Shown: positions 25,258 to 34,573, numbered from the stretch's first letter. The stretch is DNA of 64,000 nucleotides from Hirschia sp964352025 (GCA_964352025.1 CAYGPZ010000016.1:1-64000), one strand, 5' to 3'. The notes: generated by a model from the letters alone, not told the origin. Made by a program: numbers and translations.

Positions 25258-26298
25258 GTGTTGTCATCTGATATGGTTATGCAAATTGTCTGGCTGCTAT
25301 GCGGCCTCGGATTGCTTTTATTCGCCGGCGACGCGCTCGTGCGCGGCGCTGTAGCTGCTGCTTTGAAAGCGGGGATTTCTCCGCTTGTTGCCGGTATTGT
25401 CGTGATCGGTTTTGGTACCTCTTTGCCAGAGGTATTGGTGTCTGTTGATGCGGCATACCGTAATTCTGAAGACTTAGCTCACGGGAATATTGTTGGATCC
25501 AATATAGCCAACATTCTACTTGTTCTTGGTTTTACCGCTATATTTGCGCCGGTTGCTACGAAAGCTTTGGGCACTGGCCGTTCCATGGCGGTGACGTTGA
25601 TTGCGACGTTCATATGGATATTTGTGACCTACTATGTCGGGTTAAATCCGCTTATTGGTGGAGTTTTTCTCGCACTATTGATCGCCTACATCGTTTATCT
25701 TGTGATTTCCAGTCGTAAGCAGGTCGGCCTTTCGGGCGTGCACCATGATGATATAACCGAAGAAGTCGATGAAGCAGATAAAGACATGCCAATTTTGAAG
25801 GTTTGTATTTTCCTTCTTATTGGTCTTCTGGGATTGGCCTTGGGCGCACGTCTCACCATTAATGCCGGTGTTAATATCGCACGTGCTCTTGATGTCTCAG
25901 AGGCTTTGATCGGTTTGACACTTTTAGCCGTCGGAACGTCTCTTCCTGAGATTGGTGCGAGTGTGGCTGCGGCTATGCGCAAGCACACAGATGTCGTCTT
26001 TGGAAATGTTGTTGGTTCTAATTTGTTCAATTTGTTCGCCGCAGGTGGTGCAATTGGATTGATGAAATCGCAAACTTTGGGGGTAAGTTTCCACACATAT
26101 AGCCACTGGGTGATGGGAATAGCGACGATAGCAATTGCAATCTTTGTTGCGTTTAAATGGAAAATCGGACGCTTTGCGGGACTTGCGTTTTTGCTGGTGT
26201 ATGCTGCCTACATACTCGGTTTGGTCAACGGTTTCTCATTCGTGGACATGCCGAATTTGATTGTTGAACCAGATACAGGAACAGCGATAGGACAGTGA
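25258..26298 (+). CDS. Calcium/sodium antiporter, CaxA/YrbG family
   Basis: A 346-residue inner-membrane exchanger with about ten membrane segments. The two inverted alpha-repeats are clear: GIVVIGFGTSLPEVLVSVDAA with GNIVGSNIANILLVLG, and LLAVGTSLPEIGASVAAA with GNVVGSNLFNLFAAGG. These Glu-containing motifs bind cations. Between them is an acidic cytoplasmic loop (DDITEEVDEADKD). The start is uncertain: GTG 25258, ATG 25273 or ATG 25279. Its stop overlaps the GTG start of the SDR gene, indicating translational coupling. Confidence 0.88.
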   Translation: MLSSDMVMQIVWLLCGLGLLLFAGDALVRGAVAAALKAGISPLVAGIVVIGFGTSLPEVLVSVDAAYRNSEDLAHGNIVGSNIANILLVLGFTAIFAPVATKALGTGRSMAVTLIATFIWIFVTYYVGLNPLIGGVFLALLIAYIVYLVISSRKQVGLSGVHHDDITEEVDEADKDMPILKVCIFLLIGLLGLALGARLTINAGVNIARALDVSEALIGLTLLAVGTSLPEIGASVAAAMRKHTDVVFGNVVGSNLFNLFAAGGAIGLMKSQTLGVSFHTYSHWVMGIATIAIAIFVAFKWKIGRFAGLAFLLVYAAYILGLVNGFSFVDMPNLIVEPDTGTAIGQ

Positions 26299-27071
26299 TA
26301 GGAAAACGTGCTCTCATAACTGGTGCGGGTCAGCGGCTTGGACAAGCTATGGCTAAGGCATTGGGAGCGCGCGGGTTCCAGATTGCTATCCATTACCGGT
26401 CTTCTGCAAAAGGTGCTCAAAAGACGCTCGATGCCGTCAAAAAAGCTGGCGGAGATGGTGTACTTGTACAAGCTGATCTCCAGTCTGAAGCGGATATTCA
26501 ACAGCTCATTCCAAATGCGCAAAAAGCGTTGAACGACGTTTTTGGCGAAGCTTCTTTGACACTGCTCATCAATAACGCATCTGCGTTCAATGATGATGAA
26601 TTGCAGACGCATACAGCTGATAGCTGGGATTTGCATATGGGCGTAAATTTGCGCGCGCCCATCGTTTTATCGCAACGATTTGCTGAACATATTGGCCCAG
26701 ATGATAAGGGTTTGATTGTAAATCTAGTTGATCAACGCGTCTGGAAACTAAACCCAACGTTTTTCACCTATACGCTTTCAAAAGCTGCACTATGGACTGC
26801 AACCCAGACCATGGCGCAATCGCTTGCGCCTAATATTCGAGTGAATGGAATTGGTCCGGGCCCAACTTTACAGAATGAACGACAAGCGCCAGAAGACTTT
26901 CAAAAGCAAGTTGATGCAACGTTGACAGGGGAAGGATCTTCTCCTGACGAGATTGTCAAAGCATTGCTCTATTTAGTTGATGCAGAGGCAGTCACGGGAC
27001 AGATGCTAGCTGTTGATGGTGGCCAGCACCTTATTTGGAAAACGCCTGATGTTGATGGTGTAGTGGAGTAA
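26295..27071 (+). CDS. SDR oxidoreductase, pteridine-reductase-like
   Basis: A 258-residue short-chain dehydrogenase. The cofactor motif is TGAGQRLGQAMA, followed by HYRSSAKGA (NADPH-type Arg), NNASAF, and the YTLSKAAL catalytic Tyr-Lys pair; VDGGQHL closes the domain. The RLG variant of the glycine motif and the neighbouring folB suggest a dihydrofolate/pteridine reductase such as FolM. Start GTG overlaps the antiporter stop; folB follows after 2 bp. Exact substrate is inferred from the operon. Confidence 0.8.
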   Translation: MIGKRALITGAGQRLGQAMAKALGARGFQIAIHYRSSAKGAQKTLDAVKKAGGDGVLVQADLQSEADIQQLIPNAQKALNDVFGEASLTLLINNASAFNDDELQTHTADSWDLHMGVNLRAPIVLSQRFAEHIGPDDKGLIVNLVDQRVWKLNPTFFTYTLSKAALWTATQTMAQSLAPNIRVNGIGPGPTLQNERQAPEDFQKQVDATLTGEGSSPDEIVKALLYLVDAEAVTGQMLAVDGGQHLIWKTPDVDGVVE

Positions 27072-27073
27072 AA

Positions 27074-27463
27074 ATGACCGACTTATTGCCAACTTCGTTC
27101 GAGCATAACCCAGAATATACTCAGGTTTTCCTAAAGCGTCTGACGATTCGCGCGCAATTAGGGGTGTTTACGCATGAAAAAGGGCGTACTCAGCCTTTGA
27201 TACTCAGCATACGTGCATGGGCGAAAATTGCGCCTGTTAAAGATGATCTTGTTGAGACAGTTGACTATAATCTGTTTTCAAACTCTGCGCGCGATCTGGC
27301 AGAAAATCAGCATTTTGATCTTGTCGAAACATTTTTGAATGCACTGGCAGACAAGGTGATGGCGCACCCCGCTATTGTTGCGGCTGAATTTGTAGCAGAA
27401 AAGCCTGAAGCAATTGAAGGTGCTGAATGCGCTGGTGCCGTCATCTTCAGACGAAATTCTTGA
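27074..27463 (+). CDS. folB: Dihydroneopterin aldolase
   Basis: A 129-residue FolB-type enzyme that cleaves 7,8-dihydroneopterin to hydroxymethyl-dihydropterin in folate synthesis. The VFLKRLTIRAQLGVFTHEKG start, TVDYNLFSNSARDLAENQHFDLVETFLNALADKV and the C-terminal VAAEFVAEKPEAIEGAECAGAVI fit the family. It completes a coupled run of antiporter, SDR and folB. Confidence 0.88.
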   Translation: MTDLLPTSFEHNPEYTQVFLKRLTIRAQLGVFTHEKGRTQPLILSIRAWAKIAPVKDDLVETVDYNLFSNSARDLAENQHFDLVETFLNALADKVMAHPAIVAAEFVAEKPEAIEGAECAGAVIFRRNS

Positions 27464-27487
27464 TAAGCTTAGACGTCATCGAATAAA

Positions 27488-28009
27488 TTACGTAGTCGGC
27501 TTTTTACCAGCATTTTTTATTTCTTTGGGTGTCATGAACGTTTTCAGAGCGAAGGCTTCATCTTCGTTTTTGCGGCGGTAAAAAGCAGCCGCAGCTGTTG
27601 GAAAACCTGTGCGTATACGTTGCTCGTTTTCAGAGGTGCCGGTTGCTAGATTACCTGCGCAAAGCTGAATGCCCGGATTGTGGCCGATGAGTAGAACGCT
27701 TTTGCAATTGTCAAATGACGCGGCTGTGTTAGCTGATTGAAGAATTGTCTGAGGGTCTGCCAAGTATAATTCAGGCTTTGAGCTGCTGATTGGATTTCCA
27801 AAAATAGATGAAATTGCTTCTAGCGTTTCAACACACCTCATTGCGTCTGAATGCACGATAAGGTCGGGGCGAGCACCTAAACTATATAGAGTGCGCGCGA
27901 CAAGGGCAGCATCATCTCTGCCTCTTTCAGTTAGGCGTCGGTCGTGATCTAGTTCACCGTGTTTCGCAGGATGGGTTTTGGCGTGCCGAAACAAAATAAA
28001 TTCGATCAT
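27488..28009 (-). CDS. SixA-like histidine phosphatase
   Basis: A 173-residue histidine-phosphatase-fold protein. The catalytic RHAKTHP motif is at the N-terminus, LTERGRDDAALVARTL follows, and the second catalytic His is in LLIGHNPG. Small size and the absence of a cap domain place it with SixA phosphohistidine phosphatases. The basic tail (KEIKNAGKKP) is poorly conserved. It converges on folB with a 24-bp gap. Confidence 0.85.
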   Translation of the reverse strand: MIEFILFRHAKTHPAKHGELDHDRRLTERGRDDAALVARTLYSLGARPDLIVHSDAMRCVETLEAISSIFGNPISSSKPELYLADPQTILQSANTAASFDNCKSVLLIGHNPGIQLCAGNLATGTSENEQRIRTGFPTAAAAFYRRKNEDEAFALKTFMTPKEIKNAGKKPTT

Positions 28010-28237
28010 AGTACATCCTACAAATCTGATTTGATTGTGCTGGTGTTACTTATAATCGGGGTTTGTTGCATGTGGCTAGAACATTCTGCTTTGGAGCGAG
28101 AAGTTTTAATATATTGTCACAAGGGTGCGATTAGGGTTTTACAATTCTGGCCACTTTTATAAAGCTGGTATCTATACAGTCAGTAAAAATATTTCGCTGC
28201 AACACCATGTGTAATTAGACGAGAGAATAAGACATTG

Positions 28238-29818
28238 ATGAGGTTTTTTCCGTTTGCTTTGAGCTGTTTGGCTCTTATTCTTTTAATAGCGGCTAGTTTG
28301 CTGACGGAGTGGGCATGGTTTGCAATTGTGCCATTAGCCGTGATTGTCTGGTTCGGCTTTATTGATCTCATTCAAGTTAAACATTCCCTTCGTCGGAATT
28401 ATCCCGTCACTGGGCGGTTTCGTTGGTTTTTCTACTGGCTGCGTCCGTTTTTGCGTCAGTATATTGTGGAAAGCGAAACTGAAGGGCGGCCATTCAATCA
28501 CGAACAGCGCGCATTAGTGTATCGCCGAGCCGGTAATGTAAGCAGTGTTGAGCCATTTGGTTCTCATGTGGACAATAACACACCCGGATTTGAGTGGATT
28601 GCACATTCTGCAGGGGCAATGGAGCCAGCGCCTATTGATACCATGCGTGTCGATGTCGGGGGCAAGGACTGCGTCAAACCTTATTCTGCCAGTGTCATGA
28701 ATATATCTGCCATGAGCTATGGGTCTTTGAGTGGTAGCGCAATTGAGGCATTGAATCGTGGTGCAGCCAAAGGAAATTTCTATCATGATACGGGTGAAGG
28801 CGGTATTTCGCGTTTTCACAAAGCGGGTGGTGGTGATCTAGTCTGGGAATTGGGTTCGGGATATTTTGGGTGCCGCGCGTCAGACGGCAATTTTGATCCG
28901 GAACAATTTAAAGAAAAAGCATCGCTTGATCAGGTGAAAATGATTGAGATTAAGCTGTCTCAAGGCGCAAAACCGGGACATGGTGGCATGTTGCCGGGTG
29001 CTAAAGTGACAAGCGCGATAGCAGAAGCGCGAGGCGTACCAGTCGGCGAGACTGTTATTTCACCACCATTTCACAAAGCTTTTTCAACACCAATTGAACT
29101 GATGGAATTTATTGCCAAATTGAGAGATCTTTCTGGCGGTAAACCCATTGGTTTCAAGCTGTGTATGGGAGCTCCACATGAGTTTCTGGCAATGGTGAAA
29201 GCTATGTTGGAAACCGGCATCAAGCCTGATTTTATCGCCGTTGATGGAGCTGAAGGCGGAACGGGTGCTGCGCCGATGGAGTTTCAAGATCATATCGGTG
29301 CTCCGTTGCGGGATGGTTTGATCTTGGCGCGTAACGCACTTTACGGGGCGGGCCTGAAAGACGAGATACGATTGGCTGCTTCAGGTAAGCTTGTATCTGG
29401 TTATGGTATGGCCGCGGCTATGGCATTGGGGGCAGATTGGGTGAATTCTGGTCGAGGGTTTATGTTTGCTTTGGGGTGTGTGCAATCGCTTCATTGTCAC
29501 AATAACACCTGCCCGACGGGAATTGCGACGCAGGACCCGAGTCGAGAGCGCGGCTTGGTTATTCCAGATAAGGCAGAGCGTGTTTATCATTACCACAAAA
29601 ACACCGTGCATGCATTGGCTGAAGTTGTTGCGGCGGCGGGTGTGCAACATCCGCGTGAGCTGGAAGCTGACCGTTTGATGATCAAGCGCGCCAATATGAA
29701 ATCTTCACCTGCCACACAATATTATGACCTTCTTGGCAAAGGTGTCTTGTTGCAAGCATCAGAAAAGACATATTTATCGGATGACTGGGAGCGTGCAAAC
29801 GCAGCGACGTTTAACTGA
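28238..29818 (+). CDS. FMN-binding glutamate-synthase-family membrane protein
   Basis: A 526-residue protein with two N-terminal membrane segments and a cytoplasmic glutamate-synthase-like FMN domain. Blocks seen: MNISAMSYGSLSGSAIEALN, HDTGEGGIS, KPGHGGMLPG, DGAEGGTGAAP, and the 3Fe-4S-type HNNTCPTGIATQDP. It lacks the amidotransferase and is not GltB; the family's reaction is unknown. The frame includes a TTG at 28235, but ATG 28238 is preferred. A DUF4105 gene follows 13 bp after. Confidence 0.9.
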   Translation: MRFFPFALSCLALILLIAASLLTEWAWFAIVPLAVIVWFGFIDLIQVKHSLRRNYPVTGRFRWFFYWLRPFLRQYIVESETEGRPFNHEQRALVYRRAGNVSSVEPFGSHVDNNTPGFEWIAHSAGAMEPAPIDTMRVDVGGKDCVKPYSASVMNISAMSYGSLSGSAIEALNRGAAKGNFYHDTGEGGISRFHKAGGGDLVWELGSGYFGCRASDGNFDPEQFKEKASLDQVKMIEIKLSQGAKPGHGGMLPGAKVTSAIAEARGVPVGETVISPPFHKAFSTPIELMEFIAKLRDLSGGKPIGFKLCMGAPHEFLAMVKAMLETGIKPDFIAVDGAEGGTGAAPMEFQDHIGAPLRDGLILARNALYGAGLKDEIRLAASGKLVSGYGMAAAMALGADWVNSGRGFMFALGCVQSLHCHNNTCPTGIATQDPSRERGLVIPDKAERVYHYHKNTVHALAEVVAAAGVQHPRELEADRLMIKRANMKSSPATQYYDLLGKGVLLQASEKTYLSDDWERANAATFN

Positions 29819-29831
29819 GGCAGTGAAAGCT

Positions 29832-30746
29832 ATGTTGAAAATCAAGCAATGGGGCGTAAGGCTGGGAAACTTGATCCGAGATTATCCGGTTACCAGTATT
29901 CCCATTGGTTTATTTCTGATTTTCTTATTTCTGACTTTGTATGGCGTATCGCGTCCGGCAAAACATGACCGAGATTTTGTAGAGCATTTATCGCGTCTTC
30001 CGCATATCGAAATGGAAGAGGGTGGGTTCAGTGTCGCGCCTATCCGAAATTGGAGCTATTTGCCGGAAGGTCCGCTGGACCGACAATGGAGAGAGCTTCC
30101 AACAGGTTATAACTATGAAGACCTAAAGGGTATGTGGTTCCTTGTAGAGCCGCACCCAGGTATGAAAGCTATGGCGCATACGCTTGTTCTGTTTGAATTT
30201 TCGGACGACCGTTTGTTGGGCCTGACGATTGAAGCAAGGCGTGAAAACCATGAAAAATACTCGGCATGGCAGGGCAATTGGGGCAAGTTTGAATTGCTCT
30301 ATGTCTGGGCAAATGCGCGAGACCTCGTGCAGCGGCGTACTATTCATTTAGGTAAGAATGTCGAGATTTATCCCATCGATCTTGAAACAGATGATGTTCA
30401 AAGCTTTTTGCAAACCATGCTGAAGGAAACGCAGCGTATCGAAGAAAAACCGCGTCACTATAATACGTTGTTTTCAAATTGTACGAATGAGTTGGGTAAG
30501 AATGCCAAGATTGGTTGGCACTATTCCTTCATCACAACTGGATACGCATCCAAGCATCTTCATCGTATCGGGCTGATTGAAAACCAAGACGAATTTCCAG
30601 TGATGAAGCAAAAAGCAGACATGACGGAATTTCTTATACGGTTAGAAAATGCCAGCCCGGCGCTACCAAGCGAGGCGTTTGATCGTGTGTTGCTTGCGCA
30701 CTTACGGCGTGTGTTTTCCAGCTCTCCACAAAATGCAGAGAGCTGA
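29832..30746 (+). CDS. DUF4105-domain membrane-anchored protein
   Basis: A 304-residue protein with one N-terminal membrane segment (IPIGLFLIFLFLTLYGV) and a periplasmic DUF4105 domain. Characteristic blocks are AHTLVLFEFSDDRLLGLTIEAR, ENHEKYSAWQGN, and the Cys-containing YNTLFSNCTNEL, which looks like a catalytic Cys region of a peptidase-like fold. Function is unknown. The frame extends to 29724 inside the previous gene; ATG 29832 just after that gene's stop is the sensible start. Its spacing suggests co-transcription with the FMN-binding protein. Confidence 0.82.
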   Translation: MLKIKQWGVRLGNLIRDYPVTSIPIGLFLIFLFLTLYGVSRPAKHDRDFVEHLSRLPHIEMEEGGFSVAPIRNWSYLPEGPLDRQWRELPTGYNYEDLKGMWFLVEPHPGMKAMAHTLVLFEFSDDRLLGLTIEARRENHEKYSAWQGNWGKFELLYVWANARDLVQRRTIHLGKNVEIYPIDLETDDVQSFLQTMLKETQRIEEKPRHYNTLFSNCTNELGKNAKIGWHYSFITTGYASKHLHRIGLIENQDEFPVMKQKADMTEFLIRLENASPALPSEAFDRVLLAHLRRVFSSSPQNAES

Positions 30747-30761
30747 AGATTCTAACGCAGC

Positions 30762-31241
30762 TTATGCGCCAGCGGATTTGCTTTGCAGCTGGACGTAGTT
30801 CTGAATGCCCATTTTTTCGATGAGTGATTGTTGTGTTTCAATCCAGTCAACGTGCTCTTCTTCATTGTCGAGAATTTTGTTGAACAGGTCGCGTGATACA
30901 TAGTCACGAACGCTTTCAGAATGTTCGATTGCATCGCGAAGAAGGGGAATGGCCTGATTTTCTAGTTTCAGGTCAGCTTCGAGTATTTCTTCGACATTTT
31001 CACCAATGCGAAGTTTGCCAAGGTCTTGCAGGTTGGGAAGGCCTTCTAGAAATAGAATGCGGTCAATCAACCAGTCCGCATGTTGCATTTCTTCGATCGA
31101 TTCTTTGTATTCTTTTTCGGCTAGAACGGAAACGCCCCAGTCTTTGAGCATACGTGAGTGCAGAAAATACTGATTGATAGCCGTGAGCTCATTCTTCAAC
31201 GCTTTGTTGAGGAATTCGATGACTTTAGTATCGCCCTTCAT
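30762..31241 (-). CDS. bfr: Bacterioferritin
   Basis: A 159-residue ferritin-fold iron-storage subunit that forms 24-mers with haem. Ferroxidase ligands fit: Glu in KNELTAINQYF, Glu/His in IEEMQHADWLID, Glu in ADLKLENQAI, and Glu/His in DNEEEHVDWIE; the Met of EEMQHAD is the haem-ligand position, with ILFLEGLPNLQDL after it. The frame opens at 31301, but ATG 31241 with AAGGACAAGG upstream gives the standard N-terminus. It is in line with bfd and has an iron box 150 bp upstream. Confidence 0.96.
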   Translation of the reverse strand: MKGDTKVIEFLNKALKNELTAINQYFLHSRMLKDWGVSVLAEKEYKESIEEMQHADWLIDRILFLEGLPNLQDLGKLRIGENVEEILEADLKLENQAIPLLRDAIEHSESVRDYVSRDLFNKILDNEEEHVDWIETQQSLIEKMGIQNYVQLQSKSAGA

Positions 31242-31390
31242 GACCTTGTCCTTATTATATATGTGGGCCTCGGGGGAGGCTAATTGGAATAGAAGGCACA
31301 ATAAGGAATATCGAAAATCAATTCAACGAAAATTAGTAAAAAATCCAATTTAATCAATTGGTTCTGAGAATGTGTCTTAGTTCAGTATGC

Positions 31391-31405
31391 GAATGAAAAT
31401 CATTC
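31391..31405. promoter_or_regulatory. Fur-like iron box upstream of bfr
   Basis: GAATGAAAATCATTC is an inverted repeat (GAATGA/TCATTC) with a 3-nt centre. Its minus-strand reading contains GAATGATTTTCA, the 12-bp core of the sdhC and sdhB boxes. It overlaps the last codons of bfd and lies 150 bp upstream of bfr. Confidence 0.5.
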
Positions 31406-31594
31406 AGCGGCAATATCATTCACATTATCAGATGCTTGGTTCTGAGAGACCATGTCTGCAATGTCATGACGGCATTGACCACAGTTAAAACGTGTCTGGT
31501 GGTGTTTCATTACTGCAGGCGCAGAATCAGCCCCGGCTTCGATAGCCTCGGTGATCTTTTCTTCGTTAAGACGGCGGCAGATGCAGATAATCAT
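31400..31594 (-). CDS. bfd: Bacterioferritin-associated ferredoxin
   Basis: A 64-residue [2Fe-2S] protein that reduces ferric iron in bacterioferritin to release it. It has the Bfd cluster ligands: CIC near the N-terminus and CGQC about 32 residues later, in the order CxC...CxxC. The open frame allows a start at 31612, but ATG 31594 gives the normal MIICICRRLNEEK N-terminus, and the upstream iron box would then lie in the promoter. No strong ribosome-binding site is seen. It precedes bfr on the same strand. Confidence 0.9.
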   Translation of the reverse strand: MIICICRRLNEEKITEAIEAGADSAPAVMKHHQTRFNCGQCRHDIADMVSQNQASDNVNDIAAE

Positions 31595-31611
31595 GAGAAT
31601 AAGTTGCAACA

Positions 31612-31628
31612 TGTGAGAATGATTGTCA
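31612..31628. promoter_or_regulatory. Fur-like iron box upstream of bfd
   Basis: TGTGAGAATGATTGTCA differs at only two positions from the 17-mer found before sdhC and sdhB, and its TGAGAATGATTGTCA core is two mismatches from the 7-1-7 Fur consensus. It begins 17 bp upstream of the bfd ATG, a position expected for repression, which suits a gene used to mobilise iron. Confidence 0.58.
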
Positions 31629-31747
31629 ACAACAAAGTTGAGTCAAAATTCATGTTTTGAAATTAACGAATGGTCGCTCTTTTTTAACGAGTGGGTGAGA
31701 GCATGAAATAAAGTATTCAATTTATTTTAAAAAAGGCATTTGAGTTC

Positions 31748-32821
31748 GTGTCAAAATTCTCTCATCGTCGTCGTCTTGTTGCTGCAATGTTATTGGCAGG
31801 TGTTAGTCCAACCGCTTTTGCGGGAAGTGGACCTTCTAAAGAAGAAAAAAAGTCAGAAGAGAAATCTGAAGAAGACGTGCTGACATGCGGTAAGGAACTC
31901 GTTGGTTCGTGGCTAATTGAATATGACGCGTCGACATGGAGGGTTATGAGCGATACGACCGAAGTGGAATGGATGATTGCCACGACAATGGATAAGGTTG
32001 TGACGACTGGTTTCTATGTTGAGGCCAATAAACAGCGCCGCACCGCGGGTGGGTATGCTTATCAGGACGAAACACAAGTCTGGTATAATGTGCCTGAAAT
32101 CGAGCTAGCCTCATCTCATGGAAAGTCTTATCAGGTTTTTGGCGATTCAATGGGGCATTCCTATCACCGTAGTGTTGGATTTGGGACGCGTCGTTATTGG
32201 GTCGATAAGAATGAATTCTGGTATCCTGCTGAAGGTGAGTTCAATACTAAAGTCGATTTAGAAAAGCCAAAAATCGCGAAGGCATTTACGCACGCACTCG
32301 CACACAAACATGTTCCTCTTCGTCTGGAATTATATGTCCCCAATTGGTCTAATCAGGACCCGATAGCAATCGGGAATATGGTCGATCAAAAAGGCATGGA
32401 AGAAGCTGTAAAGGTCGCAGAAGAGCGCGTTAATGCTTTAGCAAAAGATGGCATGGAATGTTCGATACCGTCAGAGCCGGACTTTCTTCCCCCTGAAAAA
32501 GAGGGATGTTTCCTAACCACAGCGACTGTTGGAGCTATTGGACTTGAAGATGATTGTTGGGAATTACAAACATTGCGTCGCTTCCGAGATAATGTGTTGA
32601 AGCCAACCTCTGAAGGGCGTGATCTTGTGCAAACTTATTATGAAATCGCACCTACTATAGTAGAGAACATAAATGCGCGGCCAGACGCGGATGCCATATG
32701 GCGTCGGACGTGGGGCTTTGGCATTCTACCAGCAGCCATCGCGGCGCGCATTGGTTTGAATAAGGTGGCAAAGTCTATTTATCACCGCATGACAACGAGA
32801 TTGCACAAACTGGCTGTATAG
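31748..32821 (+). CDS. Exported CFI-box-CTERM-domain protein
   Basis: A 357-residue protein starting with GTG 31748. Residues 1-25 are a signal peptide (RRR then LVAAMLLAGVSPTAFA). A charged linker (PSKEEKKSEEKSEED) leads to a domain of unknown fold with many aromatic residues (WLIEYDAS, FYVEANKQRRTAGG). From about residue 255 a CFI-box-like segment appears: EGCFLTTATVGAIGLEDDC followed by WELQTLRRFRDNVL and a Tyr-rich helix. The canonical CFI box reads CFIATAAYG; here it is CFLTTATVG. The role is unknown. Long CDS, single-gene unit before lysS. Confidence 0.72.
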   Translation: MSKFSHRRRLVAAMLLAGVSPTAFAGSGPSKEEKKSEEKSEEDVLTCGKELVGSWLIEYDASTWRVMSDTTEVEWMIATTMDKVVTTGFYVEANKQRRTAGGYAYQDETQVWYNVPEIELASSHGKSYQVFGDSMGHSYHRSVGFGTRRYWVDKNEFWYPAEGEFNTKVDLEKPKIAKAFTHALAHKHVPLRLELYVPNWSNQDPIAIGNMVDQKGMEEAVKVAEERVNALAKDGMECSIPSEPDFLPPEKEGCFLTTATVGAIGLEDDCWELQTLRRFRDNVLKPTSEGRDLVQTYYEIAPTIVENINARPDADAIWRRTWGFGILPAAIAARIGLNKVAKSIYHRMTTRLHKLAV

Positions 32822-32930
32822 TCTTTTCTACATTCAGAATTTTGAAGAGGCTGTATTATCTATAGCCTCAATATTGACCCGCGCGTTTAGCAAGGCTAAC
32901 TGCCATGCTCTAACCGGAGAATTTATTTAA

Positions 32931-34550
32931 ATGACAAACCCTGTTCTATCAGCAGACATCCTCACGCCACTCGCTGAGTCGGCGAAAGCCTGGCCTTTTG
33001 AGCAAGCACGCGCTTTGCTTAAACGTATCCAGAAGATGGAAGAAAAACAGGGTCGCTCTAAAGATAAACCAGTCGTGTTTGAAACAGGGTATGGACCGTC
33101 AGGTCTGCCGCACATCGGAACCTTTGGTGAGGTGGTGCGAACAACAATGGTTATGTCTGCGTTTGAGCAGCTCACTGCTGGTGCCTATAAGACAAAACTT
33201 ATCTGTGTATCTGATGATATGGACGGTATGCGCAAAGTGCCGCCTCATCTGCCGCAACAGGAAATGTTGAACGAAAACCTTCAAAAGCCTTTGACGATTA
33301 TTCCCGATCCATTTGGCACACATGATAGCTATGGCGACCACATGAATGCGCGTTTGTGTGCATTCCTTGATAGCTTTGGTTTTGAGTACGAATTCCACTC
33401 GGCAACGAAGTTTTACAAAGGCGGCGACTATGACGCTGCGCTTATAAAAGCTGCGGAAAAGTTTGACGACATCATGAAAGTGATGCTGCCAACATTGGGT
33501 GAGGAGCGCCGCGCGACGTATTCTCCATTCTTGCCAATTTCGCCAAAGACAGGCCGTGTATTATATGTGCCGATGAAGAATGTGGACGCACAAAAAGGCG
33601 AGATCACATTTGATGATGAAGACGGCACGGAAACAACGATCTCAGTCACTGGCGGAAACGTAAAGCTTCAATGGAAGCCAGATTTTGGTATGCGTTGGGC
33701 GGCCCTTGGTGTGGACTTTGAAATGTTTGGAAAAGACCACCAAGCCAATGCGCCAATCTATTCACGTATCTGTAAAATCTTGGGCAATGAGCCTCCGACA
33801 CAATATGTCTATGAGCTATTCCTAGATGATAAAGGTGAGAAGATTTCCAAGTCTAAAGGAAATGGGATCACTGTTGAGCAATGGCTGCAATATGCGCCGC
33901 AGGAAAGCTTGGCGCTATTCCAGTTCCAAAAGCCGCGTACAGCAAAGAAATTACACTTTGATGTGATCCCGAAAGCCGTGGATGAGTATCTGACTTTCCT
34001 AGGCAAGTTTCCAAGTGAAGAGCCTGCGCGTCAGGTGGAGAACCCTGTCTGGCATATTCATAGCGGCAACCCACCAACTGAAAGCTCACCGATTTCATTC
34101 GCTTTGCTTCTAAATCTTGTATCAGCAGCAAATGCCGACACGAAAGAAGTGCTATGGGGTTTTATTTCCAAATATGCATCTGAGGCGACACCAGAGAATA
34201 CACCTCTGCTAGATCACCTTGTTGGTTTTGCAATGGAGTATTACCAAGACTTTGTGAAGCCGACGAAAACTTACCGTGCGCCGACAGATCAGGAGCGTGC
34301 TGCGCTTGAGGATTTGGCATCTCAGCTTGAAAGCTATGATGGTGAAGAAACGGGTGAAGCCCTTCAATCGCTTGTCTTCAGTGTTGGTAAGGCACATGAA
34401 TTTGAAAACCTTCGTGATTGGTTCAAGGCCATATATGAAGTGTTGCTAGGTCAATCCCAAGGCCCGCGCTTTGGTGGATTTGCAGCGCTTTACGGCGTGA
34501 AGGAAACAGCAGCTCTCGTGCGCAAAGGTCTTGCTGGTGAGCTAGGCTAG
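32931..34550 (+). CDS. lysS: Lysyl-tRNA synthetase, class I
   Basis: A 539-residue class I LysRS, a Rossmann-fold enzyme found in archaea and alphaproteobacteria instead of the class II form. The HIGH-type motif is GPSGLPHIGTFGEV and the KMSKS-type motif is GEKISKSKGNG; DDMDGMRKVP and FEMFGKDHQA are also typical. The C-terminal helical anticodon region starts near residue 350. It is a lone transcription unit closed by a hairpin terminator. Confidence 0.97.
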   Translation: MTNPVLSADILTPLAESAKAWPFEQARALLKRIQKMEEKQGRSKDKPVVFETGYGPSGLPHIGTFGEVVRTTMVMSAFEQLTAGAYKTKLICVSDDMDGMRKVPPHLPQQEMLNENLQKPLTIIPDPFGTHDSYGDHMNARLCAFLDSFGFEYEFHSATKFYKGGDYDAALIKAAEKFDDIMKVMLPTLGEERRATYSPFLPISPKTGRVLYVPMKNVDAQKGEITFDDEDGTETTISVTGGNVKLQWKPDFGMRWAALGVDFEMFGKDHQANAPIYSRICKILGNEPPTQYVYELFLDDKGEKISKSKGNGITVEQWLQYAPQESLALFQFQKPRTAKKLHFDVIPKAVDEYLTFLGKFPSEEPARQVENPVWHIHSGNPPTESSPISFALLLNLVSAANADTKEVLWGFISKYASEATPENTPLLDHLVGFAMEYYQDFVKPTKTYRAPTDQERAALEDLASQLESYDGEETGEALQSLVFSVGKAHEFENLRDWFKAIYEVLLGQSQGPRFGGFAALYGVKETAALVRKGLAGELG

Positions 34551-34573
34551 CGCCATCCTCAATTGAAATAACA

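Noticed and set aside
28010..28162. Plus-strand frame ending in a possible small membrane peptide (LIVLVLLIIGVCCMW)
   Set aside because: Only TTG or GTG starts and no ribosome-binding site; the longer frame overlaps the sixA-like gene antisense. It may be real but cannot be supported.
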